The notes under the pieces are model-generated. The model was not told the DNA's origin and ran no database searches. It saw only the letters and a program-made list of their open reading frames with translations. Below are positions 1-7,794 of a stretch of 22,142 nucleotides of DNA, in pieces. The position numbers were made by a program, and so were the translations under genes. Source of the DNA: an uncultured Acetatifactor sp. GTDB taxonomy: Bacteria > Bacillota > Clostridia > Lachnospirales > Lachnospiraceae. Within the stretch, counting starts at the first letter, position 1; every line of letters starts with the position of its first letter. The stretch covers positions 1-22,142 of the forward strand of contig CAJUQT010000016.1 in assembly GCA_910588225.1 (NCBI GenBank), read 5' to 3'.

Positions 1-30
1 TTTTCCATGAAAATCTTTTTCATTTTCCTC

Positions 31-60
31 TTGACATATTACCAAATTGCTTTATATAAA
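31..60 (+). promoter_or_regulatory. Candidate sigma-A promoter without a gene
   Basis: A perfect -35 box TTGACA (31-36) is followed 18 bases later by TATAAA (55-60). Transcription would start near 67. No open reading frame with a ribosome binding site follows before the hairpin at 175-192, so any product would be a short untranslated RNA. The 18-base spacing is slightly long and the AT-rich context makes a chance match possible. Confidence 0.4.
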
Positions 61-174
61 CCTGAATTATCATGTATGCCTGCCGCTTCTGCCTTGGGCA
101 GGTGAAAATTTCCGGACATTCTGCGTACTATGTAAAATCGCATAGAAATTAAAAAAATACAGTAAGTAAAAGAA

Positions 175-198
175 AAACTGCCAGAGCAGTTTATTTTT
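175..198. terminator. Probable bidirectional intrinsic terminator
   Basis: AAACTGC (175-181) pairs with GCAGTTT (186-192) around the tetraloop CAGA. Read on the plus strand, ATTTTT follows. Read on the minus strand the stem runs into TTCTTTT, which is the better U tract. It could therefore end leftward transcription from the GH2 gene and rightward transcription from the promoter at 31-60. Confidence 0.55.
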
Positions 199-301
199 GC
201 TTATGTATCCTTGATTGCCTCAATCATAGCTGAAAAAGGCTTATTTGTCAAATGAAAATCAGAAAAAGGACATCCGATAAGTCTGCGCGTTTTTGCTGAG
301 A

Positions 302-342
302 GCGAATGCGGAAAGGCAATTTAATCGCCTTTCCGCATTCGC
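302..342. terminator. Perfect 16-bp hairpin downstream of GH2
   Basis: GCGAATGCGGAAAGGC (302-317) pairs perfectly with 327-342 around a nine-base AT-rich loop. It lies 28 bases past the GH2 stop codon. The minus-strand continuation has no clear U run, while the plus-strand continuation is GTATTTTATC. It may be a transcript-stabilising hairpin for the GH2 mRNA, with termination at the next hairpin, or a weak terminator. Confidence 0.6.
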
Positions 343-370
343 GTATTTTATCATTGTTTCCAATCCGGCT

Positions 371-2833
371 TTACTCTACACGAATTTCCAGGCTGGCATC
401 CGGCAGCCCCGCTGCCCTTATTCTCAGCACCAGAATTCCCGGTTCATAGCCGGAGCGGAGAATGGCCATAACCTGTCCCCGATATGTTGTAAATTGTCCG
501 ACAGTATAGTTCTCCGTAGTAATGGGGTTACTGCTGCCGAAACCGGCCAGCCAGCCTATTTCACAGGAATTTTCTTCTGTGGGGGAGGTAACCGCCGCCT
601 GCAGGGAAAATTCGGTATCAGGTACTATCCGCCCTTCGCCGTCCACGACCTCCACTGCCACATAGCACACACTATGGCCATCGGCGGGAAGTGTCTGCCT
701 GTCGGCGGTCAGGCGCAGAGCAGCAGGTAACCCTGTGGTACGAAGGGTGCAGGAAGAAATTTCCTGGCCCTGTGAAAAACTGACTGCGGTCAGGACTCCC
801 GGTTCATACACAGTGTCAAATATTGCCATATAACGGTTCTCTTTTCCGGCAGCTTTTCTTTCCAGTACCCTGCCGTTTAACCGCAGTTCTATCTCCTGGG
901 CGGAAGAGTAGGCCACAACTTTTACAGGCTTTCCCTCCTGGCCTTTCCAGTTCCAGCAGGCGCTGACGGCGGGCCATCCCCAGGCGGAAACCCATTCTTC
1001 CCGGTCAAAGTCAGCCGGATCATAGGAATATAAGCCTGTCTGACGGCTGCCCCACACGATTTTACGATATACGCCCTGGGGCAGCAGGCTTCCATTTATA
1101 TCATAATCCGCATCGTTGGCCAGTCTCCAGGGGAAGGCAGACACAAAAGGTGAAGGTGCGGACTGGTCAGAATTTTCAGCAGGCTCTAAAAATGCCGATT
1201 TACCGATACCGGCTTCACCAATATAATCAAAGCAGGTCCAGGTGCAGTCTCCAATGACAAAGGGGAGACGTTCTACCTTGTCCCAGACTCGGTCGATTTG
1301 CATGGGAAAGCTTTCGGTTCCCAGAATGACCCGTTCCGGATAGAGCTTTCCGTCTGTTTCATACAGATAATCCATATAATTATAGCCCACCACGTCCAGC
1401 ATGCTGGCAAAAGGCTCGGAATGTTCTTCCCATTCATATTCTGCATTTTTCTGTGCATTGCGCTCTGCATTTTCCCGTACGGTTTTGTCGTCCAGACCGG
1501 ACCAGTAGGTACACAGGCCATTGGAAACCAAACGGGTTTGATCCAGCTTCCGCACATGCTCTGCCAGTTCCGCCGCCAGATGATACCCGTCGTTTAATCC
1601 TCCACGTTCAGGGATTTCATTGCCGGTGGACCAGAAAAGCACGGAGGGATGATTACGGTCACGCCGGATAAAAGCCTCCAGATCCTCTTTCCAATGATCT
1701 CTGAAATATTGACTGTAATCTCCGGGCTGCTTTGCAACGCCCCAGGCGTCAAAGGCTTCGTTAAACACATACATGCCGATGCGGTCGCAGGCTTCCAGCA
1801 GAGCAGCAGAGGGAGGATTGTGCGCCGTCCGCACACAGTTAAATCCGCCGTCCTTCAGGATTTTGATCTTCCGATATTCGCTGTCGTACAGGGAGACAGC
1901 ACCCAGAAGGCCGTTGTCATGGTGAATGCAGCCGCCTTTCAGCTTGACTACCTGTCCATTGACGCACAGGCCATGCATGGCATCTGCTGTAATTGTACGG
2001 ATGCCGAAGGAAACAGTATCCGCATCCCGCATGGCATGCTCTGCAGCCGGTATCAAGTGGCTGCGGAATATTCCCAGTTCTTCTGCCTCCGCGGTAACCT
2101 GGTACAGATAAGGATTTTCCGCATCCCAAAGTTTCGGCTGGATAACAGTTACCGGAATTCTCGCTGTGGCTTTATCTCCGGCTTTTACCAGCAGTTTTGC
2201 ACTCCTGCAGACATCCTCGGAAAAACGGATGCTGACATTGACCAGACGATCGTCAGACGTGTCATTTCCCAAAGTAACTTCCGCACAGATATGGGCTTCT
2301 TTTGGGCTGCCATCCTGGTTCCGGACAATCCTTCTGGTATAGAGGAAGATTCCGTCAGCTGCAATGTAAAGCTTTGGGGTATGTATTAAGGTTACAGAGC
2401 GGTAGATTCCGGCCCCGGTATACCAGCGGGAGTTGGGCTGCATGCTGGGATTGACCCGGACCATAATTCGGTTGTTCTCTCCATAGTATAAATAGGAACT
2501 GATTTCAACAAAAAATGGGGTGTAGCCATAATGGTGCAGCGCCAGATCGCAGCCATTGATTTCTACGGATGCATTTAACATAACTCCGTCGAAATACAAC
2601 AGAATCCGTTCGCCTTCCCAACTGGCCGGAATCGAGAGTATTTTGGTGTAACAGCCAACTACGCCCGTATAGAATCCCATGGCGGCTTTTGCCGCGGCAT
2701 CCTCCTTCACTTCGCTTTCGATCATGTAGTCATGGGGGAGATTTACCTTTTTCCCGAAGTCGGACTCATTAAGACATTGCTGGTAGGTGCCTTCTCGGAA
2801 TCGCCAGTCTCTGTCCAGGTTGATTGCTCTCAT
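371..2833 (-). CDS. Glycoside hydrolase family 2 (beta-galactosidase/beta-glucuronidase-like)
   Basis: An 820-residue GH2 exo-glycosidase predicted to remove a terminal beta-linked sugar by a retaining mechanism. The order of domains is a jelly-roll sugar-binding domain (about 1-155), an Ig-like domain (about 160-280) and a TIM barrel (about 285-600). The barrel carries the GH2 hallmarks: RTAHNP (335-340), FNEAFD (357-362), general acid/base Glu406 in STGNEIPE, and nucleophile Glu507 in ILGTESFP. The last 200 residues look like the DUF4982/Ig-like C-terminal domains common in gut GH2 enzymes. No signal peptide is visible, so it should be cytoplasmic and act on imported glycosides. The ATG start has an ideal ribosome binding site (AAGGAGG, seven bases upstream). 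It is divergent from an AraC regulator at 3004, its likely activator. Whether the substrate is a galactoside, glucuronide or another glycoside cannot be decided from sequence alone. Confidence 0.93.
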   Translation of the reverse strand: MRAINLDRDWRFREGTYQQCLNESDFGKKVNLPHDYMIESEVKEDAAAKAAMGFYTGVVGCYTKILSIPASWEGERILLYFDGVMLNASVEINGCDLALHHYGYTPFFVEISSYLYYGENNRIMVRVNPSMQPNSRWYTGAGIYRSVTLIHTPKLYIAADGIFLYTRRIVRNQDGSPKEAHICAEVTLGNDTSDDRLVNVSIRFSEDVCRSAKLLVKAGDKATARIPVTVIQPKLWDAENPYLYQVTAEAEELGIFRSHLIPAAEHAMRDADTVSFGIRTITADAMHGLCVNGQVVKLKGGCIHHDNGLLGAVSLYDSEYRKIKILKDGGFNCVRTAHNPPSAALLEACDRIGMYVFNEAFDAWGVAKQPGDYSQYFRDHWKEDLEAFIRRDRNHPSVLFWSTGNEIPERGGLNDGYHLAAELAEHVRKLDQTRLVSNGLCTYWSGLDDKTVRENAERNAQKNAEYEWEEHSEPFASMLDVVGYNYMDYLYETDGKLYPERVILGTESFPMQIDRVWDKVERLPFVIGDCTWTCFDYIGEAGIGKSAFLEPAENSDQSAPSPFVSAFPWRLANDADYDINGSLLPQGVYRKIVWGSRQTGLYSYDPADFDREEWVSAWGWPAVSACWNWKGQEGKPVKVVAYSSAQEIELRLNGRVLERKAAGKENRYMAIFDTVYEPGVLTAVSFSQGQEISSCTLRTTGLPAALRLTADRQTLPADGHSVCYVAVEVVDGEGRIVPDTEFSLQAAVTSPTEENSCEIGWLAGFGSSNPITTENYTVGQFTTYRGQVMAILRSGYEPGILVLRIRAAGLPDASLEIRVE

Positions 2834-2900
2834 ACATCTGCCTCCTTCTGCATGTCGCAGATTCTGCCTGCGATACTGCTGTAATATTAGATTTTTCTCT

Positions 2901-2929
2901 ATAGTATATCGAAATCAGACAGGTGACAA
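2901..2929 (-). promoter_or_regulatory. Candidate GH2 promoter
   Basis: Reading the minus strand, TTGTCA (complement of 2924-2929) is followed by the overlapping -10 candidates TACTAT (2901-2906, spacer 17) and TATACT (2903-2908, spacer 15). It lies about 70 bases upstream of the GH2 start in the divergent region shared with the AraC gene. The weak -35 match fits an activator-dependent promoter, but the call is by eye only. Confidence 0.4.
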
Positions 2930-3003
2930 GGACGTAAAATGAGTGTATGATGGGAAAAGGGGACTGATTGCACGAAAAAGAGACGTATGATGGGAGAGGA
3001 ATT

Positions 3004-4038
3004 ATGACAGAAATTTTTTCTGATATTTCGGAACGGTGCAGATATTACCGCAATTTCTATAATTTATGGCAGAAACAGCGCACGGAGGAACTGACCTGGC
3101 AGTCTTCTCCAACAGAGCGCAATATGCAGGGCAGATTCAGCACCCTGCTGTATCTGTATGACAGGGACGGCATGCAATATAGTTTCAGCCGCCGGGAAAT
3201 CCGATGCAGGCACAATCCATCCCCGGGACAGGGAGATTTTCACCGTCATCAGTATGTAGAGATTTTCTATGTGGTGGAGGGAAGCTTTGAACAGATTCTG
3301 CTAGGGGAGCATCAACACTTTGAGCGGGGTGAAATCGTTATTACAGACCAGAACTGTGAACATGCAGATTATCTGACAGGACAGCGCAGCGCGGTACTGT
3401 TTATCTGTCTTTCTCCGGAATATCTGGACAGTCTGTTGGATGTCTATGAAACCGCGGACAATTTACAGAGCTTTTTGTTTCATGCGCTCAGTCGTCAGAA
3501 ACAGGAACAGAGTTTTCTAAGACTTCGGACAACCTCTGATTCTTTCGGTATAGAACGGCTATTGGAGCAGCTGGTACAGGAGGACTATGGACATGCTCCA
3601 GGCTGGGAGGCCATTGTCAAGGGGAATCTGATCCGTCTGTTCTCTCTGCTTTGTACAGATTATACCCTCATGCTGCACAGCTCCAGCCAGGAAGTCAAGG
3701 AGAAGGTTCTGCTTTATGAGCTGGAACGTTACATCCGCTTGCACAGGGGGGATGTAACAGCAGGAAATCTGGAAGAGGTATTCCATTATCACCGAAATTA
3801 TTTCAACATCGTGCTGAAAAAGTACAGAGGAATCGGATTTCAGGAATATGTACAGAAACTTCGTATAGAGTATGCCTGTGAGATGCTGGCTGCCACGAAC
3901 ATTTCCGTCCGTCAGATTGCGGTGATGGCCGGCTACACAAACAATAGCTTTTTTCACCACCTTTTTCAAAAGCATGTGGGAGTATCTCCCGGGGAGTATC
4001 GAAGAAATTGTCAATGTAATTATGGGAGTAATGACTAA
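3004..4038 (+). CDS. AraC-family regulator with N-terminal cupin domain
   Basis: A 344-residue transcription factor. The N-terminal half is a cupin-like sugar-sensing domain (HRHQYVEIFYVVEGSFE, then ITDQNCEH). The C-terminal 100 residues hold the two helix-turn-helix motifs of the AraC family, ending in the diagnostic stretch QIAVMAGYTNNSFFHHLFQK and GVSPGEYRR. I chose ATG 3004, which has GGGAGAGGA three bases upstream. A TTG at 2968 is in frame with a usable AAAGGGG, so a protein 12 residues longer is possible. It is divergent from the GH2 gene with about 170 bases between them, the usual arrangement for a glycosidase activator. The inducer is probably a sugar released from or related to the GH2 substrate. 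Confidence 0.88.
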   Translation: MTEIFSDISERCRYYRNFYNLWQKQRTEELTWQSSPTERNMQGRFSTLLYLYDRDGMQYSFSRREIRCRHNPSPGQGDFHRHQYVEIFYVVEGSFEQILLGEHQHFERGEIVITDQNCEHADYLTGQRSAVLFICLSPEYLDSLLDVYETADNLQSFLFHALSRQKQEQSFLRLRTTSDSFGIERLLEQLVQEDYGHAPGWEAIVKGNLIRLFSLLCTDYTLMLHSSSQEVKEKVLLYELERYIRLHRGDVTAGNLEEVFHYHRNYFNIVLKKYRGIGFQEYVQKLRIEYACEMLAATNISVRQIAVMAGYTNNSFFHHLFQKHVGVSPGEYRRNCQCNYGSND

Positions 4039-4041
4039 ATG

Positions 4042-4080
4042 CCAGGCTCTGGCTGGACTATCCGCCAGGGCCTGGTTCTC
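4042..4080 (+). terminator. Intrinsic terminator after the first AraC gene
   Basis: CCAGGC (4042-4047) and CTGGC (4049-4053) pair with GCCAG (4064-4068) and GCCTGG (4070-4075). The bases between them, T4048 and G4069, form a G-U pair, giving a 12-bp stem with a ten-base loop. TTCTCTGATT follows, a weak U tract. It begins three bases after the AraC stop codon. Confidence 0.65.
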
Positions 4081-4356
4081 TGATTGGAGGCGCAGATACT
4101 GCAGCGCTTGCTTTTCTGGCGTCTATCCCATGGATATTCCTGTTAATACGGGAAATGTCAGGCTTGAATACAGGCTGGCAAAAATAATTTAGAGGTAATT
4201 TCGAAGAACATGCCTTGGTAAAAAGGGGAGAACATGATATAATGTCGCAAAGAGTAAAGTCAGGTGTCCAAAGAAGCAGCTGCCGGGCTTGCACAGGTAA
4301 TGGTTTCTTTGGCCATCTCATGAGCGAAGTAAACCCGGGATTTGAGGTACATAAAC
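4081..4356 (+). other. Intergenic region and leader of the permease gene
   Basis: No gene could be supported between 4039 and 4356. The first half is featureless. A promoter lies at 4215-4243, giving a leader of about 105 bases. In that leader CCAAAGAA (4268-4275) can pair with TTCTTTGG (4305-4312), enclosing the palindrome GCAGCTGC. I do not recognise a known riboswitch class here. Confidence 0.4.
4215..4243 (+). promoter_or_regulatory. Sigma-A promoter of the permease-AraC operon
   Basis: TTGGTA (4215-4220), a 17-base spacer and a perfect TATAAT (4238-4243). A TG one base ahead of the -10 box (4235-4236) makes it an extended -10 promoter. It is the only good promoter before the gene starting at 4357, and the second AraC gene follows with only 21 bases between. 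Confidence 0.75.
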
Positions 4357-5592
4357 ATGGAGAAAAAGGAAATGCAGCAGGTGGTAGAAGCGGAAAAGAA
4401 GACTGAAAGGATATGGAAAAAGAAACATTGGCATCCGATTCTGTCAGGATTTCTGATTCTGGCAATGGCAATTTCCTTTTTCTTTTTATTATTCTGGTTT
4501 GAAGATTTATGCACGAAGATAGGTGCTTTGATTTCGATCCTGATACCGTTTATATACGGCGGCGTGATGGCATACATGCTGAGAATGCCCTGCAACTTTT
4601 TTGAAAAATATCTGGAAAAATGGCTTCCCCAAAAGCTGAAAAAAAGGGCCGGAAGCTTTGCCATACTGCTGAGTCTGTTCTGTGCGGGATTGATTCTGTA
4701 TCTGTTGATCAGTATGGTGGTGCCGCAGCTGGCAGCCAGTATTTCTTCCATTGTCACAGAGCTGCCTGTTTTCGCTGAAAGAACGTCAAAATGGGTGGAG
4801 GAATTGCTGGCGGATAATCCGGTGATGGAAAATTACCTGCAGACAGCCGTGGAAGCAGTCAATATAAAGATTGAGGCCTGGGCTCAAAAAGATCTTCTGC
4901 CCATGCTGATGAGCATGGTGGATGGATTTGCCGGCACGGTCTCCACAGTAGTAACTTTTTTATTCAACATATTCATCGGAATGGTGGTATGCATTTATGT
5001 GCTGGGCTCCCGGAAGCTTTTTGCCAGACAGGCTAAGGCGGTGGTTTACAGCATTTTTAAGCCCAGATGGGCGGAGGCTATCCTGAATGAGGTGAATTAT
5101 GCGGATAAAATGTTTGTTGGTTTTTTCAGTGGAAAGATACTGGACAGCGCAATTATCGGCCTTATCTGCTATGTGTTTTCAATGATTTTAGGATTTCCCA
5201 ATGGGATGCTGGTCAGTGTCATTGTGGGGGTGACCAACATTATTCCTTATTTTGGACCCTATATCGGGGCAGTTCCCTCGGCACTGCTGATTTTGATTGT
5301 GGATCCCATAAAATGTATCTGGTTCCTGGTGTTTATCATTATTCTGCAGCAGTTTGACGGCAATATTCTGGGACCCAGGCTTCTGGCTAACAGTACGGGG
5401 TTGTCCGGGTTCTGGGTTTTGTTCTCCGTCACGGTGTTCAGCGGAGTGTTCGGATTTGTGGGTATATTAATCGGCGTGCCGGTATTTGCGGTTATTTATG
5501 ATCTGATTCGGAAGCTTGTAGTGCTGGGGCTGAGAAGGAATCATAAGCTGGATCTGTTAGTGACAGAGCAAGGCGATAAGGAGAATACCTGA
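4357..5592 (+). CDS. AI-2E transporter family membrane protein
   Basis: A 411-residue polytopic membrane protein of the AI-2E/YdiK/PerM family. There are about seven to eight hydrophobic segments: two near the N-terminus, one near residues 105-130, and a cluster in the C-terminal half. The family signature is clear in the last third: VTNIIPYFGPYIG, then QQFDGNILGPRLL and a glycine-rich final helix pair. Members have been linked to export of autoinducer-2 or to Na+/H+ exchange, but most are uncharacterised, so the cargo here is unknown. ATG 4357 has GAGG nine bases upstream; a TTG at 4342 would add five residues. It is probably co-transcribed with the AraC gene 21 bases downstream, so it may move a solute connected to the sugar locus. 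Confidence 0.87.
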   Translation: MEKKEMQQVVEAEKKTERIWKKKHWHPILSGFLILAMAISFFFLLFWFEDLCTKIGALISILIPFIYGGVMAYMLRMPCNFFEKYLEKWLPQKLKKRAGSFAILLSLFCAGLILYLLISMVVPQLAASISSIVTELPVFAERTSKWVEELLADNPVMENYLQTAVEAVNIKIEAWAQKDLLPMLMSMVDGFAGTVSTVVTFLFNIFIGMVVCIYVLGSRKLFARQAKAVVYSIFKPRWAEAILNEVNYADKMFVGFFSGKILDSAIIGLICYVFSMILGFPNGMLVSVIVGVTNIIPYFGPYIGAVPSALLILIVDPIKCIWFLVFIIILQQFDGNILGPRLLANSTGLSGFWVLFSVTVFSGVFGFVGILIGVPVFAVIYDLIRKLVVLGLRRNHKLDLLVTEQGDKENT

Positions 5593-5613
5593 AAAAGCTT
5601 TCTGGGAGGGAAC

Positions 5614-6468
5614 ATGGAGCAGAACATTTTGAAAAAGTTTACGGCGCTTGATGCCGATGTGCTGTGCCAATGTAAAACAATAACGCAGCCTCTTGGTTTT
5701 ACCCCCTATTTTCATAATCATGATGGATGTGAGATACTGCTGATTCTGGGAGGAGTTCTGGATTTGTATACGGAATTTGGAGGAGCGAGACTTGAGCGGG
5801 GCGATCTGGTCTGCATCAATGAATATGAGTTTCATCGTGGAGATATGGTTACGTGTGGACAATATGACCGCATTGTAATCAATGTCAGGCATAATCATCT
5901 CGCTGATATTTCTACAGCCAGGACGGATTTTACTGCCTGCTTTCAGCCGAATCTGTTGAATCCCATAAAGATGACACATTTGTCAGAAGAAAAGATTGCA
6001 GAATTAAGCGGATATGCACAGGCTTTGCAGGAAAGTCTGGAACAGAAGAAAATCGGGGATGAGCTTGTGTCGGATGCTTTTCTGAAACTTATTCTGGTGA
6101 TGATTGTGCGGCAGTTTCAGAAGCAGGAAATGCCGGGAAGGACCAATATTGTGCCATGGTTGGTTGCTGAGACTTTCTCCTATATCGAAGAGCATCTGAG
6201 AGAGGAAATTACGCTGAAAAAGCTGGAAGAGCATGTTCATCATAACGGCACCTATATAAGCAGGTGCTTTAAGCAGATTACGGGAATCACACTTCAGCAG
6301 TTTATTATAGCAAAGAAAATTACGTTGTCCTGCAGACTGCTTCGGGAGGGCAATGCTCCTTTTGATGTATGTCATATGATTGGATTTAATAACTATTCTA
6401 ATTATTCCAGAACATTCTCAAAACAAATGGGAATTTCTCCCAAAAAGTACCAGATTGAAAACAGGTAA
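5614..6468 (+). CDS. AraC-family regulator (cupin plus AraC DNA-binding domain)
   Basis: A 284-residue regulator. The N-terminal cupin has the HNHDGCEILLILGG pattern and a second histidine region around EYEFHRGD. The C-terminal AraC domain (about 185-284) carries both helix-turn-helix units and the terminal signature DVCHMIGFNNYSNYSRTFSK followed by MGISPKKY. The start has GGGAGGG four bases upstream. It sits between the AI-2E-type permease and the three oxidoreductases and most likely controls the promoter just downstream at 6509-6537. The C-terminal recognition helix differs from that of the first AraC protein, so the two should read different sites. Confidence 0.88.
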   Translation: MEQNILKKFTALDADVLCQCKTITQPLGFTPYFHNHDGCEILLILGGVLDLYTEFGGARLERGDLVCINEYEFHRGDMVTCGQYDRIVINVRHNHLADISTARTDFTACFQPNLLNPIKMTHLSEEKIAELSGYAQALQESLEQKKIGDELVSDAFLKLILVMIVRQFQKQEMPGRTNIVPWLVAETFSYIEEHLREEITLKKLEEHVHHNGTYISRCFKQITGITLQQFIIAKKITLSCRLLREGNAPFDVCHMIGFNNYSNYSRTFSKQMGISPKKYQIENR

Positions 6469-6508
6469 AAGTCGCATTTCGCAAAGAAATAAGTCGCTTA
6501 AGGTGTAT

Positions 6509-6537
6509 TTGAGCGGCTTGCGTATATAGTATAATAT
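6509..6537 (+). promoter_or_regulatory. Candidate promoter of the oxidoreductase genes
   Basis: TTGAGC (6509-6514) is followed by two overlapping -10 options: a perfect TATAAT at 6530-6535 with a short 15-base spacer, or TAATAT at 6532-6537 with a 17-base spacer. A direct repeat TGCGTAT (6519-6525 and 6539-6545, offset 20) straddles the -10 region. The spacing fits two helical turns, a plausible site for an AraC-type regulator. Confidence 0.5.
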
Positions 6538-6598
6538 GTGCGTATCTAAGCAGGAAACGGCCAACAGTTGACTTTGAATGTTGAAAGGATGGAGGGAT

Positions 6599-7681
6599 AT
6601 GGAACAGAAAAAGGATGGTATGAATTACGCACCGAAAGGAAAGCCGGCACCGGTGGTCGAGCCGGGAGAATTCTGTATAGCGGCGATTGCTCTGGATCAC
6701 GGACACATTTATGGGATGTGCAATGGTCTTACGGAAGCGGGGGCAAAGGTAAAGTGGGTTTATGATCCCGATGAGAAGAAGGTGGAGAATTTTATTAAGG
6801 CTTTTCCGGAGGCGAAGGCAGCGGCAAATGAAGAGGAAATCTTAAATGATCCGGAAGTAAAGCTGGTATGCGGAGCGGCAGTTACCAGCAAACGTTGTGA
6901 ACTGGGGCTTCGTGTGATGGCGGCAGGAAAGGACTATTTCACGGATAAGGCGCCTCTGACTACCCTGGAGCAGCTGGAGGCAGCCAGGGAAATGGTAAAA
7001 CGCACCGGAAGAAAGTACATGGTGTACTACAGTGAGCGAATTCATGTGGAATCTGCCGTCTTCGCAGGGCAGCTAATCGAAGCCGGGGCTATCGGAACAC
7101 CCATTCATGTAGATGGATTCGGGCCGCACAGAGTGGGCAATCCGAAGAACAGGCCGGATTGGTTCTTTGAAAAGGAAAAATACGGCGGCATTTTGTGCGA
7201 TATCGGCAGTCACCAGATTGAGCAGTTTTTGTTCTACTGCGGCGCAAAGGATGCGAAGGTTCAGTATAGTCAGGTGGGCAATTACGGGCACCCGGACTAT
7301 CCGGAGCTGGAGGATTTCGGAGATGCCGTATTGTTAGGAGACAACGGGACGACACAGCATTTCAGGGTGGACTGGTTTACGCCGGACGGCCTGTCTACCT
7401 GGGGAGACGGACGCACCTTTATTCTGGGGACAGAAGGGTACATAGAGCTGAGAAAGTATGTGAATGTGGGAACCGGCGATGGAAGCGGGGATCATGTATT
7501 TCTGGTGAACGGGGATGGAGAGCAGCATTTTGAAGTATCCGGAAAAGTGGGATATCCCTATTTCGGTCAGCTGATTTTAGACTGTATCAATCGGACGGAA
7601 AATGCCATGACCCAGGAGCATGCCTTTAAGGCGGCAGAGCTGTGCGTCAGGGCGGAGCAGCAGGCAGTGAAAGTGAAGTGA
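6599..7681 (+). CDS. Gfo/Idh/MocA-family oxidoreductase, atypical nucleotide site
   Basis: A 360-residue NAD(P)-dependent oxidoreductase of the Gfo/Idh/MocA superfamily, expected to oxidise or reduce a sugar or cyclitol hydroxyl in the cytoplasm. The Rossmann half starts unusually late, after about 25 residues. The usual GxGxxG is replaced by ALDHGHIYG (31-39), and the catalytic EKP motif appears as TDKAP (115-119). The substrate domain has GGILCDIGSHQIEQ (196-209), matching the family's GGG-x-xxDxGxHxID region, with His205 the likely catalytic residue. ATG 6599 was chosen for AAAGGA nine bases upstream; ATG 6578 lacks a ribosome binding site, and ATG 6620 is possible. It is first of three family members in a row. 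Its divergence from the other two suggests a different step or substrate. Confidence 0.85.
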   Translation: MEQKKDGMNYAPKGKPAPVVEPGEFCIAAIALDHGHIYGMCNGLTEAGAKVKWVYDPDEKKVENFIKAFPEAKAAANEEEILNDPEVKLVCGAAVTSKRCELGLRVMAAGKDYFTDKAPLTTLEQLEAAREMVKRTGRKYMVYYSERIHVESAVFAGQLIEAGAIGTPIHVDGFGPHRVGNPKNRPDWFFEKEKYGGILCDIGSHQIEQFLFYCGAKDAKVQYSQVGNYGHPDYPELEDFGDAVLLGDNGTTQHFRVDWFTPDGLSTWGDGRTFILGTEGYIELRKYVNVGTGDGSGDHVFLVNGDGEQHFEVSGKVGYPYFGQLILDCINRTENAMTQEHAFKAAELCVRAEQQAVKVK

Positions 7682-7794
7682 ATAACAAAATAATGCGGTA
7701 TAAAACAGCAGAAGAAACGGGCAGAAATAAGTAACAGGAAATTTTATCATAAATTAGGGAAAGAAATAAATCATAATAAGGGGGCAGCTTTTCA

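Larger units (their letters stand above)
1..301. other. Non-coding region left of the GH2 gene
   Basis: About 300 AT-rich bases with no convincing gene. A 26-codon ATG frame from base 72 has no ribosome binding site. The stretch holds a promoter-like sequence (31-60), a weak CCTGCC/GGCAGG hairpin (79-84 with 97-102) and a terminator-like hairpin (175-192). It is either the 3' side of the GH2 transcript arriving from the right or a short orphan transcript. Confidence 0.5.

Noticed and set aside
1649..2389. 246-codon plus-strand frame inside the GH2 gene
   Set aside because: It is antisense to a well-supported GH2 domain, without a ribosome binding site or recognisable protein.
4080..4192. Open frame with a hydrophobic stretch (LIGGADTAALAFLASIPWIF), a possible gene remnant
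   Set aside because: It has no start codon or ribosome binding site, begins within a terminator hairpin, and matches no family I recognise.
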